A stretch of 62,368 bases of DNA from Hyphomonas polymorpha PS728 (GCF_000685315.1 NZ_ARYM01000021.1:1-62368); one strand, 5' to 3'. Numbered from the stretch's first letter, positions 28,901 to 35,256 are shown. Program-made: numbers and translations. Notes: generated by a model from the sequence alone, not told the origin.

Positions 28901-29104
28901 AGTGTCGAATGTGACGATCTCAGTAGCGTTCTCTAATGTATTAAATGTGATCCCTGGGCCACCGAAGTTGCCGTACTGAGGAATGATCACCTCGCCGGGT
29001 TCACGCAGGATCGCAATTCCAGCGTCCGGCGCTTGCGAGTAACTCTGCAAGATCGCTTGTCGTGCAATGGCAATCAGATCGCGGATATCTTGCTCAGTTG
29101 CCAT
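19937..29104 (-). CDS. Giant RTX protein with phospholipase-A2-like N-terminal motif
   Basis: This 3055-residue protein has no N-terminal signal and is secreted by the adjacent type I system. Residues about 40-125 hold YGNFGGPG (44-51) and DQAYYNHDRNY (109-119), matching the calcium loop and His-Asp helix of secreted/parvoviral-type PLA2. Residues about 170-500 are Gly/Ala-rich and hydrophobic (ending GYFMGSLLGGFFGQIIGGLLGDLFG), like pore-forming regions. From about 745 come nonapeptide GGxGxD calcium repeats interleaved with nine modules ending in xFxxGxxWxRxDL (one degenerate). Six tandem ~85-92-residue repeats (YVVDxxGDxVxE ... GADTMIGG) follow, then an EF-hand-like block (ILDLNGDGV, LALDRNGDGLF) as in FrpA/FrpC. 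Its ATG is 13 bp from the lipoprotein gene. Confidence 0.92.
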   Translation of the reverse strand: MATEQDIRDLIAIARQAILQSYSQAPDAGIAILREPGEVIIPQYGNFGGPGITFNTLENATEIVTFDTFQRYLAHPGGDFIVELVDTSTGITREVNRTLPAFSNLDAMDQAYYNHDRNYRIAYLRRHVVLGETPPGSWISDSEYRLLKFQADMQLVRELVAAPVPTGLDPISTLWSQVYRLLSIALFGGVMPAVLGLGHLMAGLFDSETAALTDIEANAQRAEMKLLAEIGKRPEIFEEIDARAEFDMRPGETIGHVFGASLANAIGSDDPWVNIIESTALSTIGQNVGSIAHGLTLSVLGNTDIPSLGAVVADSLGDAFPELAENFVHASAGALSAFLTAELVETLGVDGLAGEVLATTAGSAIGTIVSGIATGQIPEALNNIAGNAVFAVGSFFGSKLASEVVETETNIGAIGAQVGAAVGTTIAKMVLSAAGSVFGPVGYFMGSLLGGFFGQIIGGLLGDLFGDPPEAWAAIEYNREHQLFEVGVARSSDGGSKDVARQLASAVVDQLNGLIGAIGALNIGLELEGVEIGYIGDQLKFRASALGPVRTWSEPEDVLADGVLEIFNRMTFEGGDAYIKRALAATAPFLRTSPTEILDGATSALMGAVLVGASFDSYRNNKVFINALISDQPDTAFSLTWISTLLSAAQLGVDRRHANDWLGGWSVFNQQNALAPEDAVFSFQDGERRISRAGADPNVFVWWDTVDPTQKTRVEATGTPVQVYADTAVTSLGVRLAGSGTLLVNGEAFTGDVGLGVAMHIVGSGFSDRLRGGDQGNDFEGGAGDDLIFGGDLDDWILGGEGNDTIYTGNGDGDYASGGDGDDRVWMGFGSGVSDGGSGNDLIIDRGGNDIHRGGEGDDDIRDFGGSDVYLYNRGDGIDSIIDSDGSDTTDELRFGNGILPTDVSVRFDSSSDALTLVIGPGEGDEIRLSGQAVRRSGGLERIVFSNGVIWERSDMLSLAANETGLTVLGTSGADALNGDAGDDVLEGAGGADTLRGGGGSDTYIFSAGDGSDVIIDTGFDSDIDVIMFGTGIAASDVRVARSTNNPNDLLLTFIGSSDSIIVTGHWAGPQSGIEQLRFSDGLIWTRRDLDRAYLSQAVTTGDDIVVGFGSDDAISGGNGNDDLSGGKGYDVLNGAGGSDTYRFNTGDGLVRITDSGSTGDRLVFGVGIQPTDVRARVSLISSNDLELSIGWNGDVIILTNYLGSGNSGVEFIEFADSTVWARSDLPLLAAAQAGTSGDDYILGSSGADILASGRGWDWINGLAGADTYIFNLGDGFTQISDSGSGSSTENNDVLQFGAGINPTDVKVRHNPDGSNSLILTIAGTADQIYLSYPTSTSAQGIDFVNFDGGAIWTRAQLIAFADANVGLPGDDIVSGATGAQTYELGPGDDAVIGSSSGSDTYIFNRGDGHDVYVEGSNYGNTDRVVFGEGIAPSDLRLSVLSNGTLTVHIEGTNDSIRLTNQNGVYYGFEQFVFEDGTVWNRRAIWQNYLDQVATPGNDLIYLGSEHNLTVRPGGGDDRVDTIMNTGSAHTIVFKRGDGRDHYSLISHINAFALVKIEGYALEELKATILPSSRLLIEFDGSPDSILIDDIGGSTFAAWDTIAVELDDGTRLYPDQLYALAQRTVAGGERIYGFSTRDVLFGTTGTDELWGRGGDDLLDGGAGSDTYRFNRGEGQIRIHDSGPSGDIDRLVLGAGIAPEDILVLVSPSDTNDAILIIKGTEDQIYLDGQYDGHGVEEIAFSGGPVWGRTDIVPTLLSSQTTSGDDFIVGTVGADSLSGGAGNDRLEGGEGADIYEYAVGDGHDIIADIGGDGDLDILRLSAGISASDITATWSDGDLLLTLAQGGSIRLEDQGQARRGIERVEFNGGGSWTRADLNQGVITAQTSTGDDEIVGGSFGEYIAGGAGNDLLRGGGGSDIYYYAIGDGADTIIDQGASSDIDTLRLGPGIAPADITIVRSATDRTLWTLAIVGGGSVSFRQGLNGDGIELLEFDGGPVWNREDLHLAYMSQGATSGADVLYGDDADNTVNGGDGDDTIYGEAGDDVLQGGTGNDTLYGDDGDDTLLGGDGDDVLIGGAGIDTYDGGAGNDTVDFSDSFARWTVDLGAGTAETIEVSESLTSIENVIGGQRNDTLIGDESANLIDGQAGDDVLEGHGGNDRLDGGAGDDTMIGGEGDDTYVVDSLNDVIIEEEDQGVDGVESATVNVSIAGVANVENITLLGSRSLSATGNELDNVLVGNAGSNRLDGGAGADTMIGGLGDDSYVVDSAGDVIVEASGEGIDTVEATISYSLAADPNLEIIILLGSADLTATGNSGANTLVGNAGANRLDGGAGADTMSGGAGDDIYVVDDAGDIVNESSGEGNDTIEAWITYSIASLANVENITLMGTDSIDATGNAGDNILIGNGATNTLTGGNGADRLDGGAGADTIIGGAGNDTYVVDDIGDTVVEGSNAGNDTVESSITFTIASLANVENITLLGGAAINATGNNSANILIGNNAANTLTGGGGADRLDGGAGADTMIGGTGNDVYVVDDIGDSVVEVSGGGTDRVESSISFSIASLTYVENITLTGTANIDATGNNNANILIGNSGDNILDGGGGADRLDGGAGADTMIGGAGNDVYVVDNVGDAIVELSGGGTDTVESSITFSIAALTDVEHITLMGNSAINATGNAGANTLTGNAQANELSGADGNDRLVGGAGNDTLDGGDGTDRAVFSGNYSTYSITTTGGSIQIVDNAPTTHGDDGTDTLISIEQAEFRDQTVNLSMPIILDLNGDGVTLTRWDKRNILFDWNGDGVKDRTGWFGASDGILALDRNGDGLFSGAHELTFVDDAPGARSDLEGLRAFDSNADGVLDASDARWSQFYVWQDANGDALVDQGEWRTLEQQGVLSINLNADAMEQSWADRENIIVNTGVFTTTDGAVGTFADAALVYETGAELPRREQREGSDWSASEAGDGKIVHRRAPLANNELGLLRYPERRAVLKEDWDPSGFKQHKERVSLPAADAQLARQAKVNSQVLRLVDAMSRFDVQPAADGLEQGWYSSRDRYSMLAVSARR
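20900..22690 (-). repeat. Six tandem ~260-bp coding repeats in the RTX gene
   Basis: In the C-terminal third of the RTX gene, six units encode the same pattern: YVVD..GD.V.E, then VES/VEA, then NVENITLxG, then ATGN, then NRLDGGAGADTMIGG. The last four are most alike at DNA level (catagacgtcattacc, gttgatcttgc-type blocks recur). Such near-identity suggests recent duplication or ongoing recombination and may vary between strains. Boundaries are approximate. Confidence 0.75.
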
Positions 29105-29117
29105 TCCCGCCTCCAGC

Positions 29118-30323
29118 TTACTCGGAGATGTCCAGATCCTGTGGTCTCGAAACGATTTCGTCGAGAAGGACCAGTTCGTTGCTGTTTTCAGTGATAATTC
29201 GAAAGGCTGTTTTTAGGACGTCAGGCTCCGATCGGACGACGGTGCGCCAAGCGAAGACCTTCCCGTTTGCGGAGACACACGGATAAGTGCTGGTCTCTCC
29301 CGGGACGGATTGAATCAGGTCGACATGCTCTCCGGAGATCCGATAGAACTCCAGAGCTGTTGGCGTTGCGGATCGCGTGGGAGGCGCTGTCTGAACAAAC
29401 AGAGCGCCCTCTCGATCCACACCGGTAAGAATATCCAGCGATCGTCCTGCAAAATCGATCGGAACTTCTGCTCGGGTTAAATCCTGCGCCTTTGCGCCCC
29501 GCGGGACCCGCCAAACACCAGGAAGCACGACGCGCCCGAAGGCTGCTTCGGCATCGTTTGCGGACATAGGCGGAGCCGCGTTGAAGAGCACGCTTTGCCC
29601 ATCCGGGGCATACCAGAACCGTTCCGCAGAGGCGAACTCCACCGGCGCGAATGCCTCGACCGAGTCGTCGTTCAGATTGAATTCGACAAAATGATTATGA
29701 GGAGCACGTACTGTTTCGACGTGTCCGCCCTGGACCGGATTGCGCGAGCGCATCGCACATACCGCGTCTCCCGCAGGCGAAAACACCGGATAGGCGTGTA
29801 AGAAACGGCGATCACCGAATCGGCGCGCCGATCCCCCTGCCAGTTCGAAAACGGCGATATCAGCATACTGAAAGAGAGAGGGACGGATCTCCCGCAACAT
29901 ACCAGGATTGGGAGATGCACGCCGCACCGCTACAGCGAGACGACTTCCGTCCTGACTAAACGATGGCGTCACTAAAATGTTCAGTGCGTCTGGAGTTCCA
30001 GACGCGACAGGCATTCTGTAGCGCGTGCACATTCGCGTAGCCCGATTGTACACAAACAACTCATGAGGGCTCTGGCCGTTGATGATTTTTCCGTCGAATG
30101 CGAGAAGATCGCCATCAGCAGAGAGGCTGAGGTTTCTTGCAACGGCGCCAACAGTCTCACCGTTACCGGCCGATGGGCGTGACAAGAACAAGGGTTCGTG
30201 AGTTGGCTCGGAAGCACAGCCAGTCAACGCCTGATTAGCCATGACCAAAGTCCCGCTCAACAGCAGCTTTCGTCTCGAAAAAGCGAGGTCCAGATTGGAA
30301 TCTGCGCGCCCCTCCACGATCAT
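29118..30323 (-). CDS. Tat-type lipoprotein with TolB/WD40-like beta-propeller
   Basis: ATG 30323 with AAGGGG upstream gives about 401 residues; the longer frame starts in non-coding-like sequence. The N-terminus SRRKLLLSGTLVMANQALTGC has a twin arginine and a lipobox (LTGC), so a folded, exported, lipid-anchored protein is expected. The rest shows repeated blades (LSLSADGDLLAF, PSFSQDGSRLAV, PVFSPAGDAVCA, FWYAPDGQSVLF) typical of TolB/WD40-like propellers. It is the first gene of the RTX operon, 13 bp before the toxin gene. A role in protecting the producer or assisting surface release is possible but not shown. Confidence 0.8.
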   Translation of the reverse strand: MIVEGRADSNLDLAFSRRKLLLSGTLVMANQALTGCASEPTHEPLFLSRPSAGNGETVGAVARNLSLSADGDLLAFDGKIINGQSPHELFVYNRATRMCTRYRMPVASGTPDALNILVTPSFSQDGSRLAVAVRRASPNPGMLREIRPSLFQYADIAVFELAGGSARRFGDRRFLHAYPVFSPAGDAVCAMRSRNPVQGGHVETVRAPHNHFVEFNLNDDSVEAFAPVEFASAERFWYAPDGQSVLFNAAPPMSANDAEAAFGRVVLPGVWRVPRGAKAQDLTRAEVPIDFAGRSLDILTGVDREGALFVQTAPPTRSATPTALEFYRISGEHVDLIQSVPGETSTYPCVSANGKVFAWRTVVRSEPDVLKTAFRIITENSNELVLLDEIVSRPQDLDISE

Positions 30324-30598
30324 ACCGCCCCTTTTTGCCGAAAGGCAGCGAGCGCGGCTTGTCCCGACCCTCACAACCTCGGGTTCAATATGAACGGTTA
30401 ATAATTTCGCGCAAGAGGGGAAGTTGCCGTTGGCACAAAGTTTCACGAAAGTGGCAAATCGCCCTTAGTCTCAGACATTGTAGAGCAACAGCTCCGAATT
30501 ACGCTGGGAATTCCATCGTAGCGAGCGGCCGCTATCTGTTTTGATTTTTTCGGGAACACAAATAGAATCTTAAACCTAATGTGGGAAGCTGATCATGC

Positions 30599-31198
30599 AT
30601 GAAATCGAGATTTAGCATGTATCGTTCATACATCATGGCAGCGGTTGCTTCATTTTTCCTGAGCGCTTGTGCCTCGCAGGTTCGAGAAACTTATGCGTTT
30701 AACGCAACCAGTGCCAACGCGCTCGTGATGATCGGCGTCAAAAGCGAGGTTGGTCCTTACGGCATCACCTTCAACAAAATGGACTCCGCAACATGTGAGG
30801 TTCACCCGCTTGGCCTCGGGCGTTCATTTGATCACAACGCTCCATTCAGCCCCACAGCATATCGCGCCTCGGGCCCACACTATATTCTCGCAAGTTTCGA
30901 ACCTGGCGACTGGGTCATCGCCAGCATGAGCTATCAGGCTGGCGTGACGCGGGCCGTTCGCTTCGATGAGCGTGGCTTTGCTTTCAATGCCAAGCCTGGA
31001 GAATTTATCTACGTCGGCGATATCGTCCTGACGCGGAATGACATTCAGTTTGAAGGACGCAACCGCGCGCACGCCCTTTCTTATCTTCAGGATTATCCGG
31101 ACATCGCGGTTGCGCCGACCGACGCGCCACACTGGTTGACCCCGTTCCGGCGCGGCGCCCCCGAACCGAATTGCCGCACATCGAGCATCGCGCAATAG
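30599..31198 (+). CDS. Hypothetical lipoprotein divergent from the RTX operon
   Basis: This 199-residue protein starts at ATG 30599, which has GGGAAG about 10 bases upstream. The signal peptide ends in the lipobox LSAC (SYIMAAVASFFLSACAS). The mature part, with GPYGITFNKMDSATCEVHPLG, GDWVIASMSYQAG and GEFIYVGDIVLTRNDIQFEGR, looks like a compact beta-rich domain. I recognise no family. A 275-bp divergent promoter region separates it from the lipoprotein that heads the RTX operon, so both may respond to the same signal. Confidence 0.75.
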   Translation: MKSRFSMYRSYIMAAVASFFLSACASQVRETYAFNATSANALVMIGVKSEVGPYGITFNKMDSATCEVHPLGLGRSFDHNAPFSPTAYRASGPHYILASFEPGDWVIASMSYQAGVTRAVRFDERGFAFNAKPGEFIYVGDIVLTRNDIQFEGRNRAHALSYLQDYPDIAVAPTDAPHWLTPFRRGAPEPNCRTSSIAQ

Positions 31199-31205
31199 CG
31201 GGCCG

Positions 31206-31484
31206 CTATCTCTCGATTGCTTCCGTCACCAGCAAACGAAGCTGCCGGTCGAATGTGTAGATGTCGACAATCGACTCGAACGGCGTATCCGGCGCAAACG
31301 TCTTGCTGCGCGTCTGCCCTACCGGCGGCGGCAGCTCATAGGGCAGCCAGTAGGCGCTCAGACGATAGTATCCAACCGTGACCAGCCATCGCCGGACAAG
31401 CGCCTCATCGGCGCAAACGAGCCCCCGCCCTTTCAGGAGGGAAATCTGCTCGTCTCCAGAGGTCGGTGGCTTGTCGTACAACAT
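31206..31484 (-). pseudogene. Abi_2 (AbiD/F-like) abortive-infection gene, truncated
   Basis: MLYDKPPTSGDEQISLLKGR, then GYYRLSAYWLPYE and IVDIYTFDRQLRLLVTEAIER, is the N-terminal third of Abi_2 proteins, phage-defence factors of about 300 residues. The frame stops after 92 residues exactly where the neighbouring lipoprotein gene ends, so the remainder was lost when the RTX locus or its flank arrived. No function is expected. Confidence 0.8.
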
Positions 31485-31744
31485 CAAAGAGGCCCTCCCG
31501 ACGCATTCGAAAGGGCCTCAAAGAAGTAACCCCTCGGTATTGGGCAAGCTCGCGCTCTAGGCCTGAGGGGTGTTGTTGGCTTTGCCCTATGCACGCATTG
31601 CCCAACCGTCAACCAACCTTCAGCCTGAAACGGGCCTCGAGGCCGCCATTCCTTGCTGGGTACGAGGCCCACAGCTGTTGCATTCACTACACAAGTCGGA
31701 AAAACACGCCGAACCGGGCGCTCATTCCCGCCGCCCGCTACCCT

Positions 31745-31872
31745 ATCTGCACGTCCATCCCCATCGCGCTGGCGACCATGCATGCCACTTCGTTGGCCGC
31801 CCGGCCGCGACAAAGCTGTGCCGCAGGTCATGGATGCGCACGTCCTCAATGCCCGCTTCCTGCCGGATCGCG
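31745..31872 (-). pseudogene. Tyrosine recombinase (integrase) remnant with HxLRH box
   Basis: On the minus strand, RQEAGIEDVRIHDLRHSFVA contains the box-II H-x-L-R-H of tyrosine recombinases. The reading then shifts into a tail, MVASAMGMDVQIG, in another frame. The same tail is found at about 36.4 kb, so two copies of the same integrase type decayed here by internal deletion. The catalytic Tyr region is missing. Confidence 0.65.
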
Positions 31873-32011
31873 CCAGTCTTTCTGGAACTCCTCCCAGCCA
31901 GGTTCCAGGATACCGGAAACTCTAAGTCGGAATGATCCGGTTTGTCGGGGGCAGAGCACCTTCAGAGCGAGCCCTTTTTTCCGGCTGGTTCTTCAGCGCC
32001 GCGCACGATAC

Positions 32012-32036
32012 ATAATCTCACACTACAAGAATTACA
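32012..32036. promoter_or_regulatory. Inverted-repeat operator candidate before AbiEi
   Basis: ACACT and AGTGT arms flank an AT-rich centre (acactacaagaattacagtgt), about 20-40 bases before the AbiEi start. AbiEi-type antitoxins repress their own promoter by binding inverted repeats, so this is a reasonable operator. It resembles the ACACTAAC...GTTAGTGT pair before the related gene at 34.2 kb. Confidence 0.45.
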
Positions 32037-32055
32037 GTGTAAGGTTTTATATCAT

Positions 32056-32673
32056 ATGCCCGGCCTCAGATCCCAGCGCGAGAGAGCCCGCGACCTCCTC
32101 GCGGCAGGCGGGATCCTGCGCCTGTCAGAATTCCGGGAGGCGGGCATCACCGCCGCCACCCTGAGCCGCATGGAAAAGGACGGAGAGGTTGTCCGCCTCG
32201 CCCGCGGCCTCTACCAGCGCCCTGACGCAGACCTCGACGCGCATCACACGCTGGCAGAAGTAGCCAAGCGCTTCCCGAAAGCCGTGATCTGCCTTGTCTC
32301 TGCGCTCGCCTTTCACGGCCTGACCGATCAGCTTCCCGCAAAGGTCTGGATGGCCATCGGCCGGAAAGACTGGACGCCCAGGCCCGGAGATATCCCGGTC
32401 CGCACACTGCGTTTCGCCGACGACCTGCTTGCCGACAGTGTCGAGACTCATGTTATCGAAGGCGTGCCGGTGAAGGTCTTCGGCGTGGCAAAGACCATTG
32501 CGGACTGTTTCCGGCATCGTGGCCGGATCGGACTTCCTGTCGCGCTCGAAGGTCTGCAGGAGGCTCTGCGTCAGCGCAAAGCCACGCCGGCCGAAATTGC
32601 CAGGGCTGCGGAGGCAGGCGGGGTCGCCACGGTCATCCGCCCCTATCTGGAGGCGCTGACCGCCAATGGCTAA
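32056..32673 (+). CDS. AbiEi-family antitoxin/transcriptional regulator
   Basis: This 205-residue protein starts at ATG 32056. The N-terminal winged helix-turn-helix (ARDLLAAGGILRLSEFREAGITAATLSRMEKDGEVVRLARGLYQRP) and C-terminal domain (AVICLVSALAFHGLTDQLPAKVWMAI, GVPVKVFGVAKTIADCFRHRG) are those of AbiEi, the antitoxin of type IV AbiE abortive-infection systems. AbiEi also represses its own operon. The partner toxin gene overlaps the stop by 8 bp but is truncated, so this antitoxin is probably orphaned. The annotated longer frame to 31942 crosses the promoter and is unlikely. Confidence 0.88.
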   Translation: MPGLRSQRERARDLLAAGGILRLSEFREAGITAATLSRMEKDGEVVRLARGLYQRPDADLDAHHTLAEVAKRFPKAVICLVSALAFHGLTDQLPAKVWMAIGRKDWTPRPGDIPVRTLRFADDLLADSVETHVIEGVPVKVFGVAKTIADCFRHRGRIGLPVALEGLQEALRQRKATPAEIARAAEAGGVATVIRPYLEALTANG

Positions 32674-32833
32674 GGAGATCCGGAATACAGGCGCCTCGGT
32701 GCGCGCCCGCCTGCTGAACCTGTCCAAGGCCAGCGGGCAGAGCTTTGACCTCGTCCTCACGCGTTTTGCGCTCGAACGCCTGTCCTCCTGTCCCGGCAGC
32801 CCACCTGGAACACCTTCATGGAAAAGGCGTTGA
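32666..32833 (+). pseudogene. AbiEii nucleotidyltransferase toxin, 5' stub
   Basis: ATGGCTAA is shared with the AbiEi stop. The first 39 codons (EIRNTGASVRARLLNLSKAS, then FDLVLTRFALERL) match the start of AbiEii toxins. The frame then runs into unrelated residues (SSCPGSPPGTPSWKRR) and stops at 55 codons, before the GS nucleotidyltransferase motif. The toxin is lost. Confidence 0.8.
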
Positions 32834-32834
32834 A

Positions 32835-32860
32835 AGTATGCTATACTGCACCAAAAGTAT
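32835..32860. promoter_or_regulatory. Palindromic operator candidate for the ParDE pair
   Basis: AGTAT-gct-ATACT (32835-32847) is followed by a further half-site AGTAT (32856-32860), all within 50 bases of the antitoxin start and close to AT-rich promoter-like sequence. ParD-type ribbon-helix-helix dimers bind such short palindromes for autoregulation. Confidence 0.5.
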
Positions 32861-32884
32861 GATTATTGACGGAAGGAGTATGGA

Positions 32885-33133
32885 ATGACGACCGTTCGAA
32901 AAACCATCACGCTCACCGACAAGCAGGACGAGTGGATCAAGTCTCAGATCTCCAGGGGAGCCTACACGAATGACAGCGAGGTGATGCGCGATCTCATCCG
33001 GCGGGCCCAGGCCGAATCTGACAGGCTCGAAGCAATCCGCGCCGCGCTGATGGAGGGCGAGCGCAGCGGCCTCAGTGACATGACGCCGGAAGCCATCCGC
33101 GCGGCTGTCAGGAAACGCAAATCGCTGAAGTGA
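32885..33133 (+). CDS. ParD-like ribbon-helix-helix antitoxin
   Basis: This 82-residue protein begins RKTITLTDKQDEWIKSQISRG and continues YTNDSEVMRDLIRRAQ, the strand-helix-helix of the ParD/CC2985 group. Its flexible C-terminal tail (LSDMTPEAIRAAVRKRKSLK) would wrap the toxin. GGAAGGAG lies 5-10 bases before the ATG. The stop overlaps the toxin GTG by 4 bp. It represses its own promoter and neutralises ParE. Confidence 0.9.
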   Translation: MTTVRKTITLTDKQDEWIKSQISRGAYTNDSEVMRDLIRRAQAESDRLEAIRAALMEGERSGLSDMTPEAIRAAVRKRKSLK

Positions 33134-33435
33134 GCCCGCCCGCCTACAGGCTCACCAAAGCTGCCGAGGACGATCTTGCGCGGCTCTATGAATGGGGCAT
33201 CGATCATTTCGGGGCGGAGGCGGCGGACATCTACTATGACAGGATGATCACCCGGCTTGAGTCCATCGCCGAGGAGCCGATGCTCTGGCAGAGTGTGGAC
33301 CACATCCGTCCCGGCTATCGCCGGAGCGTACTGAAAGCACATTCAATCTACTATCAGATCGCAGCCGAACACGTTCTGATCGTGCGCATACTGAGCCGCG
33401 AGAACCCTGCCACCAGTCTTCCGGATGCTGATTAA
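33130..33435 (+). CDS. ParE-like toxin (RelE/ParE superfamily)
   Basis: This 101-residue protein starts at GTG inside the antitoxin stop. YRLTKAAEDDLARLYEWGIDHFG and YRRSVLKAHSIYYQIAAEHVLIVRILSR match ParE toxins, which inhibit DNA gyrase or related targets. It is full length with no break. It is the only toxin-antitoxin pair inside the repeat-bounded region that appears complete. Confidence 0.9.
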   Translation: MSPPAYRLTKAAEDDLARLYEWGIDHFGAEAADIYYDRMITRLESIAEEPMLWQSVDHIRPGYRRSVLKAHSIYYQIAAEHVLIVRILSRENPATSLPDAD

Positions 33436-33577
33436 GGTCAGACTCCGCCCGGTCACGCCGAGACCCTTGAAGACATAGCTGCGTTTCTGATGCCTCACGC
33501 GGAACTCGCAGCGAAGCGGCAGTGATAGGTTGGCTCCGCAGATTACTGCCGGGCGGGCCAGGCTGATGGACCCAATG

Positions 33578-33649
33578 TAACCGATCGTTCCCTTCGACAG
33601 ATGCGCACGATCGTGCACTTTTCGGTGAGAGCCTACTGGCTTTAGCACC
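33578..33649 (+). repeat. First copy of a 70-bp element around a GCACGATCGTGC palindrome
   Basis: The 12-bp palindrome GCACGATCGTGC (33605-33616) sits in a block that recurs at 39764-39833 in the same orientation. Shared landmarks are taaccga-cgttc, gagagat-like, the palindrome, cacttttcgg and a trailing tagc. It lies in the gap between ParE and the next gene. Confidence 0.7.
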
Positions 33650-33678
33650 GACTGAATTTTTTCAGTGGCGTTTCGCTC

Positions 33679-34146
33679 ATGGCGAGAATGCAGGCTGTCT
33701 TATACAGCACAAGGAACGACTCTGCGGAGTCGGCGAGCTTCGGAATCGATTCAATTCCCCGCTTGAAGCCTGCTCATATCGGCCGCGCGTCGATCGAGAG
33801 TGGCGCGCTGCGGAAAGCCCGGGAATCGGATACAAAGCTGGGGGACCAGCGCCGTGAAAATCAAACTCGGGAGGCAATCGTGCTTTTTATCCTGCAACTG
33901 ACAATACTTCTCTCTGGCTTCACGGCAGCAGCGCTTTGGTGGTGGGCCTCAACACTGAAGAGCAGAACAGTTCCCAGCATGGATGGGGTCATTCTTCGAG
34001 ACGGAGATCTCGCCTTGAGGTACGAGGCCGACAAGGTTCTGGTCTGGAGAGTGTCGCTTCAGAACAAGCTGAATGCCGGGGCAGCGGTGTCTGCCGCGGT
34101 GTCAGTGGCCCTTCAGGCCGCGGCCCCCTTCATCAGCGCAGCCTGA
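33679..34146 (+). CDS. Hypothetical single-pass membrane protein
   Basis: About 155 residues. A polar N-terminus is followed by one clear membrane segment (IVLFILQLTILLSGFTAAALWWWA) and an Ala/Val-rich amphipathic C-terminus (AGAAVSAAVSVALQAAAPFI). I recognise no family and saw no strong ribosome site. The true start may be at an internal codon nearer the membrane segment. The 70-bp palindrome element lies just upstream. Confidence 0.4.
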   Translation: MARMQAVLYSTRNDSAESASFGIDSIPRLKPAHIGRASIESGALRKARESDTKLGDQRRENQTREAIVLFILQLTILLSGFTAAALWWWASTLKSRTVPSMDGVILRDGDLALRYEADKVLVWRVSLQNKLNAGAAVSAAVSVALQAAAPFISAA

Positions 34147-34192
34147 TCAACCGATCAGGGAGATCTGATCCGATATTGTGTTATTATACAAT

Positions 34193-34236
34193 ACACTAAC
34201 GTTTTTATTGAATGGTAACACTATCAATGTTAGTGT
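34193..34236. promoter_or_regulatory. Perfect 8-bp inverted repeats over the promoter of the AbiE-like pair
   Basis: ACACTAAC (34193-34200) and GTTAGTGT (34229-34236) are exact inverted repeats 28 bp apart, around AT-rich promoter-like DNA (ttgtgttattatacaat lies just before). The second arm ends only a few bases before the start codon. This fits autorepression by the downstream regulator. Confidence 0.6.
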
Positions 34237-34245
34237 ACGTTTGTG

Positions 34246-35256
34246 ATGTTAGAGTTTGAGCGCAATCCTCCTGACCCTCAGCCGCTAGCGGGCAAGATCG
34301 CCCGCTATGCCAGCCAGGTCATGCACGCGCCGATGAGCGTGGTTCAGGAAGCTCCCCTGCCCGGCCTGCCCATCTTTCTGGCCCGCGCTTACAGCTTTTA
34401 CGAAGTAGACATCGCAGGACGGACCTGCCTGCTGATGACGCCAACCGATGACAACGACAACACAGGCGATGTGATCAAACATGTCCGCCTGGTTGAAGGG
34501 CAGACACAGTTCACAGTCATTCTTGGACTGCCCGCTCTGAGCGCGCGGGATCGCGCCCGCCTGATCGGACATCGCATGTCATTCATCGTGCCAGGCAACC
34601 AGTTCTATGTGCCCGATCTGGGCGTGGATCTGCGCGAGTATTTCCGGACATACAAAGCAAGTTCGACCGATGCCTTGTCTCCCGCCGCGCAGGCGGTGCT
34701 GTTCCATCACCTGCTTCGCCGCAATGAACGGGCGACCACCCCCTCCGAGATTGCAGCAGACCTGCGCTATTCGCCAATGTCCGTTGGCCGCGCGTTTGAC
34801 GATCTGGTCGCAGCCGAACTCGCTGTTTCGGAAAAGCACGGCAGAGAACGTCATCTGCAGTTCAGGGACGACCGTCGCGACTTACTTGACCGCGCCCTTC
34901 CCCTGCTCCGCAGCCCTGTGAGAAGCCGCAAGATGGTATGGGGAGGGCAGAGAAGGCCGCGCCTGCTACTTGGCGGTGAGACCGCTCTGGCAGAGATGAC
35001 TGATCTCTCACCGCCCAGGCTCGTGACCTATGCCCTTGCTGCCACAGAGTGGCGGAGCTTTTCCGCGCGTCATAATTATCGCGAAGGGGATGCTCAGGAG
35101 CCCGAGTTCGCAGTGGAAACCTGGAGCTATGATCCGGCTGGTTTGTCCGACGAAGAGATCGTCGACCCTCTGTCCCTGTACGCGCAATTCCATGACCACG
35201 AAGATGCACGGGTGCGAATGGCCGCAGAACAATTGAGGGAACGCGCAGTATGGTAG
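34246..35256 (+). CDS. Winged-helix regulator, probable antitoxin of an AbiE-like pair
   Basis: About 336 residues. The central segment, ATTPSEIAADLRYSPMSVGRAFDDLVAAELAVSEKHGRERHLQF, is a MarR-like winged helix-turn-helix. The C-terminal half ends in DPLSLYAQFHDHEDARVRMAAEQL, consistent with AbiEi-like regulators that pair with nucleotidyltransferases. ATG 34246 (or GTG 34243) has no ribosome site, so leaderless translation is possible. The stop overlaps the following toxin gene by 7 bp, and the upstream inverted repeats suggest autorepression. Confidence 0.7.
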   Translation: MLEFERNPPDPQPLAGKIARYASQVMHAPMSVVQEAPLPGLPIFLARAYSFYEVDIAGRTCLLMTPTDDNDNTGDVIKHVRLVEGQTQFTVILGLPALSARDRARLIGHRMSFIVPGNQFYVPDLGVDLREYFRTYKASSTDALSPAAQAVLFHHLLRRNERATTPSEIAADLRYSPMSVGRAFDDLVAAELAVSEKHGRERHLQFRDDRRDLLDRALPLLRSPVRSRKMVWGGQRRPRLLLGGETALAEMTDLSPPRLVTYALAATEWRSFSARHNYREGDAQEPEFAVETWSYDPAGLSDEEIVDPLSLYAQFHDHEDARVRMAAEQLRERAVW

